Position numbers and translations under genes: made by a program
In this document: one piece after another, positions 1-10,515 of the stretch
Layout: the number at the start of each line of letters is the position of its first letter
Position numbering within the stretch: position 1 is the first letter of the stretch
The notes under the pieces: generated by a model
The model's input: the letters and a program-made list of their open reading frames with translations, nothing else
Databases searched by the model: none
Told to the model about the DNA's origin: nothing
NCBI RefSeq assembly: GCF_000001735.4
Contig: NC_003071.7
Span: 6,317,151 to 6,381,150, forward strand
Direction: 5' to 3'
Length of the DNA: 64,000 bases
Origin: Arabidopsis thaliana
Taxonomy: Eukaryota > Streptophyta > Magnoliopsida > Brassicales > Brassicaceae

Positions 1-640
1 TTTCATCTCGGAAGACTACATCAAGAAGTGGTATAAACCGCAGTGGATGCGACCGAAGTTTAGCAGCTTCAGGATAAGCCCAATAAACCAAAAACAAAAG
101 CCAATCAAAATAAGAATATAAAATAAGAAATTAACATATACATATGTGATAACATACCTTAATTTTATCTTTCCACCAATGATCAGGGGCATCAAGACTT
201 CCTGTCCTTTGATTAGTTCCGAGACCAGTTGACCCAAAAAATGATTTTACGATAGATTTCGTATTGCTTCTTTAAAGTATCAAGTCTGTTCTTAACTTTG
301 TTCCAATTTAAGGTTATTGGAAATCGTTTTTTAAATTTCACAAGAACATTTTCTTTTCCTTTCTCAATCAAACTTTTGCCTCTATAATTTCCAGCTTGTT
401 TCTCTAGGGTTATCAGTTCTAACAAGAAACGGGTCATCTCGTCTGACCAAATGATTTTCTAATTGAGAAAACAAATCGAAACATGTATTCAATTAAAAAA
501 CTAAAAAAAAATACAAAATAAAAAAAACAACGATGCCATGAAATACTCAGAGAATTACACTAGCTAATGAATGGATAGATCATACTTACGTTTGATTCTT
601 GATTTTGATTTTAATTTTCCTCTGTTTGGGTGGATGCCAT
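1..640 (-). pseudogene. Myb/SANT-like DNA-binding domain gene, broken, cut by window edge
   Basis: Reading the minus strand, exon 1 runs 640-590 (start codon at 640), exon 2 458-158, and a third exon runs off the left edge. Exon 2 encodes the helical Myb/SANT-like domain typical of plant Harbinger-related and L10-interacting-MYB-like proteins: WSDEM at the start, a K/R-rich middle with NWNKVKNRLDTLKKQY, then DAPDHWW followed by KDKIK. Exon 3 continues with KLRSHPLRF, as expected for the family. Two lesions are visible. Codon 10 is TAA (611-613), probably from CAA. A one-base shift near 240-243 separates the KKQYEIYRK frame from the SFFGSTGLG frame. Proteins of this type bind DNA, either as host factors or as partners of PIF/Harbinger transposases. 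The rest of the gene lies outside the window. Confidence 0.7.
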
Positions 641-744
641 AATTGAGAGAATAGGGTTACAATATATTGATTAGGGTTTTCTAATAAGAATAAGATATAT
701 AGGGTTTGGGTGAAAGACATGATTATTTTAATTAATTAAAAAAT

Positions 745-945
745 AATAAAAAAATTTAACCTAACCGCTACCGCCCGCAACCGCAAACGCTTGCGGGAAT
801 GAGCTTTTGAAATCTGGCGATTTCGAGCGGTCCAAAGCGGTATCGAGCGGTTTCTATGATTGGTGCCAATCGCTAACAACCGCTACCACCCGCAAACGCT
901 GCGTTTGCGGGTGGCAGAGGGAGAACTAATCAAGCCCTAACTATA
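745..945. repeat. GC-rich repeat block with a perfect hairpin, hAT-like terminus
   Basis: This island is rich in CCGCAAACGC and GAGCGGT words inside very AT-rich DNA. It contains a perfect 14-bp inverted repeat at 886-899 / 901-914 separated by one base, and ends in GGGCTTGATTAGTTC read on the minus strand. Such blocks resemble the terminal regions of non-autonomous hAT-like Arabidopsis elements, but I could not pair it with a second end or a target-site duplication. Confidence 0.4.
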
Positions 946-1717
946 TGTTAGATTAACTTGTCGGAAACATGTTGGAAAATACGTGTAATTACTTAAATAT
1001 CCACAAAAATCTTTCTCTCTGCTATTTTCTTAATTTATATATTTTATTTGGCTATTCAATAATATTACCTATCTATTAAATCAAAAATAAAACTAAATTA
1101 TAATTTATATAGTAAATGTTTCCAAATTGTTTTTTATAATTACTTTAGAGCATATATTATTGAGGTAAGCATTTGGAAACTCTATTCTTTCACCAAAAGT
1201 GTGGATTAGTATGGATTGGTCACCAAAATATTAATACAAAAATGATAGAATCTTTATTTTGTAGTGAACCACTTGCTTTAGGATCGGACTTCAGATACCA
1301 GAAAGTTTCTTGATCCAAACCAAACATAGGAGAACGTAACTTTATATTTTTAAAAAGCCAGTAAGATAGTGATATTTCTTCCATTGATATAAGTCGAATT
1401 ACTCATTCAGTTTTGATAAGATATTCATGGTGCACAAATTATCTAATAATTTAGGACAAGATAACTAAGATTTTTTTTTGCCATTAATCTTATCCAAGTG
1501 AATGAATCTTAAGTATCCTAACCCTAAAATCATCAATCCAAACTAACAAATCTACCCTAAGTCCCAAGTTGGAAAACTACACACTTGCTTAATATTGGAA
1601 GGAGAAGCTAGTAGAATGGAAGAAGACATCATAAATCACATAATGAAAGATGAGATAAGAAATGTTTCTAGATTGGCAGAGGGATATGATCACCATCTTG
1701 TTCATGTTTTTACAAAT
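946..1717. other. Intergenic, no gene seen
   Basis: AT-rich DNA with stops in all frames and no conserved motif that I recognise. It separates the hAT-like block from the Helitron end at 1718. Confidence 0.5.
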
Positions 1718-2959
1718 ACTAGGGCGAAACCCGCGCCAAGCCGCGGGCTTTTTTCTTTAATATAATTTATTAAATGTTATTTGTCATGATTCATAATATA
1801 TGTAGAACAAAAAGATTCATTACAAAAAGTGATTGGGAACACAATGCATTTGTTAATTTTTTTTAGTAAGATCTATATAGTCTTTATAAGTTTTGGAAGC
1901 TAATATTTTGCTTTACGAACATCTATTTAGAACAGTCATTAAAAAACAAAAAAATGAAAAGAGTTAAAAATTATAATATGCTAATTCTGGTGAGGTTAAA
2001 GTCATTTTAGATTCTTAAGAATATGTTATATGGAGTTATCATCTTTGATTTTAATGTTCCACATGCATATTTGATTCATATGATGAAGAGACATAAAAAG
2101 CTAAAAGTTACGTTTGTTTGCTTTTCAAAATTTCAAAATTGATTTTTTTTTTTATTAGGAGTATAGAACGTACTCACATGATTATTAGTTATTGATTAAA
2201 ATACACAATGACACTTAGTAAATCTGATAAGATCCTTGAATATTTTGAGGAAGAAACTCAAAAATCTTTAATGTCTCTTCTTTAAGATTCTTTTTCCATT
2301 GACCTTCTTCCTCGATGTTATCTTATGCTAAGATTTTATTCAGTTAGAAAATAAGCTCTTGAACCAAAAACATAGATAATAGATTCACTTTCAAAAGAAA
2401 AATAGGGACATGGATCGAATTGATCATTGGAGATTTGAGAGTAATCATACCTCAGAGATAAATTTAATTAGACCTTAAAGAACAAAAATGACATCTTAGT
2501 TGTAATAATTTTTTGCTTGTTTACATATTACATCAACAATGTCATCTTTTCAGTGTAAGCTTCTCCCAAAAACTTAAATATATGATGGTGATTTTTATTC
2601 TTAAAATGTTATTTATTTTCTCTATCAAAATCATAGTATGAAACCAAACAGAAGAATGACAAGATACTAACTAAGTATTGTAATAATATTATTAATCCGG
2701 AACACCCAAAAATTGAAATTTTTTTTTTTTTAATTTGTCATAACCATTAATTTTGTAATTTGCATATTACTTGATGATGTTTTTTTTTTATGAAGCAAAT
2801 GCATATTTGAGTATAAAATTTAATTAGTTTGAATAAATAGGAAGAATTTTATTTTATTATTAGTTATATTTAAGATTTTCATTTATCATAATAATATAAT
2901 ATTTTTGGTATTTTATATTTTAATTATAATTTTTTTGTTCTTTTTAGTTTAACCATAAT

Positions 2960-3325
2960 AGCACCTCCTGGTTAACCAATCATAAAACTCTTGCAAACGC
3001 TTTAATTTTTAACCATTAAATCAGTGGTTCAAAATATTTCATGACACTTGAAACTACAACCGTCCGCTTTCACAAACTCCCGTATTCATAACCGTAAACG
3101 CTGTAAAACGTAAATCCATAATTTTCCCACCAAAAACGTAAATCCGTAATTTTTCTGACAAATACAGAAACCCGAATATTCCTACCCTAAACGTAAATCC
3201 ATTAACCAGTCATAAAGCTCCCGAAAACGCACCAATTTTTAACTACTAAACCAGTCGTTCAAAATGTTTTATAACGCTTGAAACTGCAACCGTCCGATTC
3301 CGTAAACTCCTACAGTCGCAACCGA
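2960..3325 (+). repeat. Two-copy ~225 bp repeat with hAT-like words
   Basis: A segment at about 2972-3083 recurs at about 3199-3312. Both read AACCA(A/G)TCATAAA, then a run containing TTTTTAAC, then GTTCAAAAT, then GAAACT(A/G)CAACCGTCCG. Between and after the copies are short AACGTAAATCC repeats. No ORF is present. The block is probably a subterminal region of a non-autonomous DNA transposon. Confidence 0.45.
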
Positions 3326-3379
3326 ATTGCTGCGTTTCAACCAGTCAGGCCTTTAGATAAGGTTTCTTAGTCATGGGCA

Positions 3380-3840
3380 TTCGGTTATCCATTCAATTTT
3401 GATTCGTATCCATACGGTTATCGGTTCTTTCGGTTATAAAGTTTATTATCCATTCAATTATTTTTAAATTTTGGTTCGGTTTTGGTTCCGTTCCGGTTCT
3501 TTTGGTTTTAAAATTTAAAATTCATTCATTTATTTTTCTTTGAATATTTTCGCATATTTTGGTTATTTTTGATATTTTTATATGTTTTCGGTATTTCGAG
3601 TATTTCTACTGTTAAATAACTTTTAATTATTTAGTTTATAAATAATTAATATTTTTGAAAATATAATTATATTATATTTCGGATATTTTCGGTTATCCAA
3701 AATATTTTGATTTGTAACTATTCGGTTTTGGTTCTTTCGGTTATAGAATTTAATATCCGTTTGGTTATTTTCAAATTTTTGGTTTGGTTTAGTTTTTTTT
3801 GCATCGGTTTCGGTTTGGTACATTCGGTTCAGTTTATTTG
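3380..3840 (+). repeat. CGGTT/TTGGTT low-complexity tract
   Basis: This stretch is a degenerate repeat of CGGTTTTGGTT and TTCGGTTAT words. The only ORF (minus, 3623-3823) is a lysine/asparagine-rich by-product of the repeat. I see no gene. Confidence 0.55.
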
Positions 3841-4144
3841 CCTAGGCTTAAGTTTTCTTGATAAGAAATTTTAGGCCCATGTTTTTATATAGATTTTAGT
3901 TTTGAAAGTAGTTTGGTTGGGTTAGACCCATATCTAATTTTAATTTTGTTAAGTAGATGAGATGACATAGAAAAATGGTAAGCTTTTATTGGTCAACGTA
4001 AATAAGGTGTATTAATCGAAATGTTCTGATTGGTTGTTGATTTTAATGAGGTGTCATGCTGAGAACACTTAAAAAAGCTGATGTGTCAGCGCATGAGAGA
4101 CTTTTAGAGTTTTTATGTTGTTGATAAGTTTTAATTTCAAAAGA

Positions 4145-4689
4145 TATTTTACTAATCAATCTTAGGGTTTGGGAACTCATTCATCTTATATACCAAGTTC
4201 TGAAACAATGTCAAATCATTGACCAACCTGTCGGCTCTTCCTGCCTTCAACTTTTGACCTTGTCACGTCTTTGAACGCAAGATCAAATTAGATATAACAA
4301 AATTCGATTTTTGAACGCAATATCAGAAATATAATTAAAGTCCCAAATTGTATCCTATGAGTATAAAATTCTCAAGCATACAATCCAAAGATATTGAACG
4401 CTTAGTATTAATTTAAATTCTGATTACATCATTTACGTGTATGACGTAAACGAATCAAATAATTCAAACAAAAAAAAGAGATAAAATAAACGAATCCATT
4501 ATCAAAACGATGATCGTACACCAATATATATCTCAAGAATCAAAAAAATTGTTGGACATAACTCGACATACAAATATAAAATAATATTTAGAGTATAAAA
4601 CGTCAAAATGTGACTCTTCATATCTCTAGTATTAAATTATATATATATATATAAATAAATAGAATTAAAATCCGAAGGTGTCTCTTGAA
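4145..4689. other. 3' flank of bHLH84, no gene seen
   Basis: AT-rich spacer with a short TA microsatellite at 4637-4651, carrying the presumed 3' UTR and polyadenylation region of the minus-strand bHLH gene. Confidence 0.4.
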
Positions 4690-6162
4690 TCATCTGGTCA
4701 GTGCATTGAGTTTTAGGTCAAGGCCAATGTCCATTCCGTTGTAAGCAATAGGCGCATACATCCATAGATCATCAGAGCTCAATAACTGTATAACATAACA
4801 TTATTCATTATAACCAATATTTAATTCTCTATCTTTAATTGATACAATATTTTCTATGGTTTAATTTATATTATAAGCATTGAGAACCTAACGTACCTTA
4901 ATTTGGAGCTGTAGAAATTTGACGTATTGTACTGCTTCTTCCAACATCGTGCTAATATCAACCTGATACATACATATTTAACACATTTAATTTACTTAGT
5001 AATCATGAAACGAAATGAGTAAAAAGTGATGTGGTTACGTAGTAATAAATAAGTTTGCATGGAAAAAAAAAGGTTTGCATGAATGAAAGACATATGTACC
5101 TTTGTTCCATTAGGGACGAGATGTTGCAAAATCCTTAGCCTCTCGTTTATCCTCTCTCTTCTTTTCTGCACCATCATACAATGGACTTTGTTTAATTGTT
5201 TCAGCTATCATAATAAATTTTGTTATGTTTGTACAATGCATATACATAAGACTCATCATCACATTTGTGTACATGTTTGAATAACATCGAAGCCTTAATT
5301 TTTAAAGTTTATGTGTAAATTACCCTTGCGTAAAGGCTTTGAGGATCTGTGGCCGCGCCGCGGCTGGCCCTAGTCTTGCCGTTGAGGTTGAGAGCCTTAG
5401 AGTCCTCGCCATCTTCTTTGGACAAGAAAGTGTCTCCACCGTTTGATTCGTCATCCGAACAACAAGTCTTTTGCGGCTTAAGTGGTTTGGTCTTTCTCTT
5501 CCCCGCAGCCTTCTCCGTATATTCTTCTTCGCCGCTATTTTCATTTTCGCCACTCATCTCTACGCATTTCTGGCTCCTTCGTGCCTTGTTGGCTCTCTTG
5601 TTCTTCTGATTTGGTTTCAAGAACATTAAAATATTTAGAATTATGGTTTCGGCTGAAAAAAAAAAAAAACGTTTGTACAACTTACATCAGTTGTTGTGGC
5701 ACGCGTCCTCTTCTTTGAACTCTCACATTGGTTGAACATTTTCTCATCAGTGGTCGTGGTCAAGGAGTTCTCAGGCTGTAGCATACTATGGTCGTGGTTT
5801 TCTGCGACAGTCTCCAAAGGCAAGAGGCTTTTACCGGAGTATTCCGTCGCATCACATTCACTTGTCTCTTCACCAACAAGGTACAAGTTCGTGTTGATTG
5901 TCGCGTCCTCCATCCCATTGTTATCTTCTTCTTGCCGTGGCATCGCCGCGCAGTAACCACTATAACTACTGCTCTCCTGAGAGAAGCAAAAGCCACCATT
6001 CCATTGAGAACCCTGGTGGTGGTAGGCCGTGAGTGTGGCGGTTGTCTCTGAAGATGAACCGCCACAAGGTTGCTCATAGGAGGCAAGGAGCTGATTCATA
6101 AAGTCAGCTTCCTCTGTATATATTCCGCCTAGGCCGGTGCTCCATTCTCCCATGGCTTCCAT
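4690..6162 (-). CDS. BHLH84: bHLH transcription factor bHLH84 / RSL3 (root-hair RSL class)
   Basis: There are five exons: 6162-5686, 5605-5324, 5165-5100, 4962-4897 and 4785-4690. All have GT-AG borders and preserved phase, giving 328 aa. The N-terminus (MEAMGEW...[13 protein letters not shown]) and a Ser/Thr/acidic middle are typical of RSL class II. The bHLH follows a conserved lead-in ([20 protein letters not shown]). The basic region is KRRERINER, with helix 1 [14 protein letters not shown] and helix 2 [21 protein letters not shown]. The tail [19 protein letters not shown] is an RSL signature. The family activates root-hair elongation genes, as dimers binding E-box-like elements. The length and sequence match my memory of A. 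thaliana bHLH84 (At2g14760). The paralogue RSL2 (bHLH85) is the main alternative. No lesion is visible. Confidence 0.9.
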
Positions 6163-6267
6163 TTTTGATCACTAAGCGACTTTAACAATAGACTAATTAA
6201 TCTTAATTAAAATCCGATAAGTAATGTGAGAGTATTGAAGGAATGATTGAGAGGAGTTTGATGTGTG

Positions 6268-6279
6268 TATTATATATAG
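6268..6279 (-). promoter_or_regulatory. TATA box for bHLH84
   Basis: On the minus strand CTATATATAATA lies about 107 bp upstream of the bHLH84 start codon at 6162. It is the only strong TATA match in a suitable position. The transcription start is inferred to be about 30 bp downstream. Confidence 0.5.
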
Positions 6280-6577
6280 GATCATGAGAAGTAATGGATA
6301 TAATTAAATGTCAACCAATAAAACATTATAACCATCTTTAGAATAAAGTATTTTTTTGGGTAACCAGGTCTTGATACCCATAGATATGAACAGCTAATTA
6401 TAGAGCTTAAAGAAAGCTTTGTCTTTCTCTATATCTGTTAAGCATGAGTTAAAATCTGTATTTAGTCATTGGTAATTCAATACAAAAAGAAGAGGATCAG
6501 ACCTATACAAATCCTTGGAGGGGAGATAAATCCAGGTTCAACTGTATCTATTATGTTAATAATATAGAGTTGTGAAG

Positions 6578-7365
6578 AAAATAATGAATGTAAGGAAAAG
6601 GTACAACTAGGAAAAAATATAATTGTGATGTATCAATCCCAAAACCAGGGACTTATACATATGTTTAATTTATAATTGATGTATAGAAGACCTTTGCATT
6701 TGAGGATTTGTTTGAGCAAGTCTAAAATATGAAAAACAATCTCTTTCTAGTTACAGTCGCTATGATTGGTTCAAGTTCTTAAAAAAACGGTTAACAATTT
6801 GTTTTAGTGGTTGGAGGAAACGGTTAGAGAATACCAAGTTGAAAAATAAAACATAATATCAAAAACAAACATGACAAAGAAGACTCAAATAACAAAAATA
6901 ATCTTATACCAAAATATGTTTACACTTTTAGTGGTACAAAAATTTGTTGGGTTTCAAAGTAACAAAATATCATAGATTTGTCAAGTTGTGACGTGAGTAT
7001 ATATTGTTATGAATGTAAGAAAAAAAATAACTAGGAGAATTATCATTGTGATGTATCGATCCCAAAAGCATGGACTTATACGGATGTTTAATTCATAATT
7101 GGTGTATATATAGAATACCTTTGCATTTAAGGATTTGTTTGAGCAAGTCTACAAGAAGAAAACAATTCTCTTACTAGTTACGGTCGTTGTGGTGAAAGCA
7201 GTTAGAAAATTAAGTTGACAAAAAACAATCCGATAACATAAAAAAAAAAAAAAAAAACAATAAGACAATCTTATATTGTTGGCTTTACACTTTTGCTAGT
7301 CTTAAATTTTGTTCGGACTTAAAATTACAGAATATCGTTGATCTATCAAGTGCGAAGTGACTATA
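6578..7365. repeat. Two-copy ~420 bp tandem duplication upstream of bHLH84
   Basis: Copy 1 (about 6578-7000) and copy 2 (about 7005-7365) share ordered blocks. These include GATGTATC(A/G)ATCCCAAAA, GGACTTATAC, CTTTGCATTT, GGATTTGTTTGAGCAAGTCTA and, further on, ACACTTTT. They then share AAAATAT(C)..TAGATTTGTCAAG versus GAATATCGTTGATCTATCAAG. The copies have diverged by substitutions and indels. No ORF spans them. A 67-codon ORF at 7357-7560 begins at the edge of copy 2 and looks accidental. Confidence 0.6.
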
Positions 7366-7595
7366 TTGGTATGCAAGAGCCGGATCATGGCCGAGGAAAA
7401 TATATATCCCTTCATTATACCAACTTTGAAAGATGGAATGTTGATGCATGCAAATATCTTGAGAAGCTATAATCCAATAGACATGTTAACCAAGGTCATC
7501 ATGTATGATAAGATAAGGAAATGTGCAATTTTATTCGGATTTTTAGCTAATGTAAGGTAATGTGCTTGTCTATAGACTAAGGATCGAAGTCATTA

Positions 7596-7755
7596 GTCTA
7601 TAGACTTGCAAATTTTGCAAACTTCTTGTTGGTGAGCATTGGAAAATTTATGGAGCCTCTATCTTTATTTTCTTTATGTTATCTTAGTTTTAATTTGTAT
7701 GAACTTCTCTCGTTTAAAGTTTAATAGTGAATGAAAGTTGTTTGACAAAAAAAAA
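7596..7755 (+). mobile_element. 5'-truncated LINE insertion with poly(A) and 15-bp target-site duplication
   Basis: A 160-bp insert ends in GAATGAAAGTTGTTTGAC plus a nine-A tail. It is flanked by identical 15-bp direct repeats GGATCGAAGTCATTA at 7581-7595 and 7756-7770. Poly(A), a variable-length duplication and extreme 5' truncation are the marks of LINE target-primed reverse transcription. The 3' end resembles that of Arabidopsis ATLINE elements. It carries no coding capacity. Confidence 0.75.
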
Positions 7756-7770
7756 GGATCGAAGTCATTA

Positions 7771-9960
7771 ATCCTCCAATTAGAGAAAAATGATTACTAT
7801 TTTGTTCATGTAAATACTTAATATATAGTCTACCACTTTGAATAAGTTCCATCCATAAATTTGAGTGAGTTCGAACAAGAGTTTTTAAATAAGTCTAATG
7901 TTTTCAGGGGAACGAAAATGAGAGGTGTGAAGGGGAGAAATGAGAATGAGAGACTCGGTTGTTGAACGTGACAGTTATTGTTGATATTAGTAATTATTTT
8001 ATGCATTAATCAAATGTAAATTAAATAACTAATGACTCATTATAAGCTGACAAAAAAAACCAATCAAATTTGATTAAGTTTAAGTCAATGAACGGACGGC
8101 TGATCGTGCGCGTGGAAATGCTATAACCCATTCTTATCAAATATACACTTTATTTCAAAGTAATTAAATATGGATAATGAAAATGGTTACCATATTTTGT
8201 AAAAATGATGCGACAGATTTGAATGGTAAACAACTAAACAAATACGGTTTAGTGAGTAGTCAAAATTTTCATCTTGTACAAGATTTGATCTGACATAAAA
8301 CATGTATTTTTTGATCAAAAAAACGGGTAGTAATATGCAAGTAAACCTTCTTCTTCTTATACCAAAATAAAAAAAAAGTAAACCTTCTTCTTTTTTAAGT
8401 AGTTATAAAAAAATTAACATTCGAAAAATATACAAATTTTCAATTTAACAAGTAGCTAATTTTCAGTGAAATTTCTAAACCACATATATATATTTATTCT
8501 TAGAAATTATAAATACATAACAAATATTAAAATAATTTGCGTGTTAATTGTAAACCTAACAATATGACCTAGATGAGTAAAATGCACTTGGTAGCTTTCG
8601 TTAACTCCAAATTCGTCTTTATATATTATCAATAACCTTGTTTATGAAGTGTTCCAACCAATTTTCTACTTCGATGAATATCGCTGCCATCAAATTCATC
8701 TAGTATGGAGTGTACCTCTTTCAAACAAAGCCTTCATGTAGGGAGAGAGTCCGACATTAGCTAGTGTGTATGCAAGAACCACACACATCATGCCCTCTCT
8801 TTGACATGTTGGAAGTGTGATCTTAGCTCATGGGCAGCTGGATTGGATGGTTTCTCTGTGACAGATCCACAGATATACCTCCCACCTTTCCATGGTCATC
8901 TGATTTATATACTCGCCGATGATGGGTAAGGTTTAACTATTTGTGCAGCCATATTTCAAGCTTCAGATGCTCTTCTTAGGCCACCAAAACAAAGATTCAT
9001 AGAGTTTTATTGGTCATCATCTCATGACTTCATTCCTTTTTAATCTTTTTTTGTTTTTATTCCACTAGTCTCTAATGGACTAGGTTATGGACATGTCAAC
9101 CAGACTTTATTTATGTATACATCTAACAATCTGTAATCAATCAAGAAATTTGTTTACACATAGCAAAACAAACAATAGTCATGATTCTTGTGTAAAAGTT
9201 TTACAACATACCTCAATGGAATTTAACATGTTTTTGAGATATGTTGTAAAATATACTAAACAACAAAAAAAAAAAAAAAAATTATCCTCAATGCTTTCTC
9301 TTATATTTTATTTCAAATGCCTCTTAAATTCAAATGAGATATATTATTAAAGTTGGATTACTCTGCATTTTTAAAATATGGAATGTAAAGTTACAAAAAT
9401 TTGTTACTTCGACAAAACCCAAATAAAGTATTACAATGTATCTCATGGGAATGTAAGAGACTAAGAGATATTCGCAGCAAAATAGTTTTATTTGTATTGT
9501 CATGGGCTCGTAGGAAATTAGTGCGTTGGTGGTTCGAGATTCATGAGCATTGACATGGAATTGTCATTAAATAAGTGAAGCCTATGAACTCAGGGGTTAA
9601 AATGAGAATGTAGAGTTTGACCTAGGTAGAATCTCACGTTACACAAATTTGACCAAGAAAGCGTCGAGGGAATTAGGCTTAACTAATCTTGTCTGCTCAA
9701 TATATTGTATGTATTGTTATTTCATTTTTTTTTTTAAATGTTGCTTGGGAATATCAGACACACATGGCACCTTAATCTCCTACCAAGTACTCACTATGAA
9801 TAATTTACAAAACAGATAGAGAAAAAAACCTATAAATAAAAATCATATTTTAAAATGAGATGATTAAATTATAAATACAAAATAGAGGTCTTCTGGCTAT
9901 CTTAAAGCGTAAGGGGGCATCAAAATTGACAGCTATGTAACCCAATACATATATTGTACT
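7771..9960. other. Intergenic AT-rich DNA, no gene seen
   Basis: ORFs here are short and without recognisable domains. The segment 8700-8940 has more balanced composition and looks like decayed coding sequence, but I could not assign it in any frame. A poly(A) run occurs near 9262-9279. Confidence 0.4.
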
Positions 9961-9969
9961 AGTAATTAT

Positions 9970-9970
9970 C

Positions 9971-10000
<30 letters not shown>
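9970..10000. repeat. TA microsatellite
   Basis: An uninterrupted (TA)n run with a few T-rich interruptions at the right side. A second, shorter TA tract lies at about 10618-10653. Confidence 0.8.
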
Positions 10001-10004
<4 letters not shown>

Positions 10005-10045
10005 AATATATCCATATTAATTCCTATTTTATTTGTAATCATATT

Positions 10046-10354
10046 TTGTCGTGCGTGCAAGGATCGTCTCTAGTACAAGAATTATCTCGAAAAGTTTGCA
10101 ATCAGGAGTATAAAGACAATATCATATTTGGCAACCCCAATTCTCCTCTTATGATCAACAAAAAAGTTTCTCTAAAGATGTCTAAATTTAAACAATTACT
10201 ATGCTTTAAGGAAAATAGGAAGAGACTAATATTAACTTTCCGTGGCAAAGTAGAAAAATATATAATAGAGAACCTAAAGGAAATTTTTGAAGAAGTCACA
10301 TGTAATACAAATATAACAATTTGGCTCTACTGTATGATGGAAAGAGATGGTTGA
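10046..10354 (+). other. Unassigned 102-codon ORF
   Basis: An open frame starting MSCVQGSS and ending YCMMERDG is lysine- and isoleucine-rich. I recognise no domain. It lies between a TA microsatellite and a Helitron terminus and has no convincing neighbours. It may be a decayed transposon or host exon, or chance; I do not call it a gene. Confidence 0.15.
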
Positions 10355-10515
10355 CATATAATTTTTTATTTTATTTTATTAACAATTATTGAAAGGTGAA
10401 TGTTTTAAAGGCTCAAAATTTTAAACTTGAATTTTGTTTTAATAGCAAAAAAAAAATATGAAAACTGAATCATTTTATTCTGTATAAAAAAATATTATTC
10501 TTTTTTACATAGATT

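Larger units (their letters stand above)
1718..4144 (-). mobile_element. Probable non-autonomous Helitron, minus strand
   Basis: On the minus strand the sequence ends in CTAGT at 1722-1718, preceded by a GC hairpin (CCCGCG / CGCGGG, 1730-1747). This is the hallmark of a Helitron 3' end. The proposed 5' end near 4144 (TCTTTTGAAATT on minus, with host A before it) is followed by a CTCATGCGCTGACACATCAGC-like segment found near 5' ends of Arabidopsis ATREP elements. No Rep/helicase coding sequence is present. The 3' end is well supported. The 5' end is an inference, and other repeats (2960-3830) lie inside. Confidence 0.45.

Noticed and set aside
5320-5718. Long overlapping ORFs on both strands across bHLH84 exons
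   Set aside because: They are alternate-frame shadows of the spliced bHLH84 coding sequence; only one set of exons keeps phase and the family pattern.
8700-8945. Stretch with coding-like composition (cysteine/tryptophan codons)
   Set aside because: All six frames are interrupted and no conserved motif could be named.
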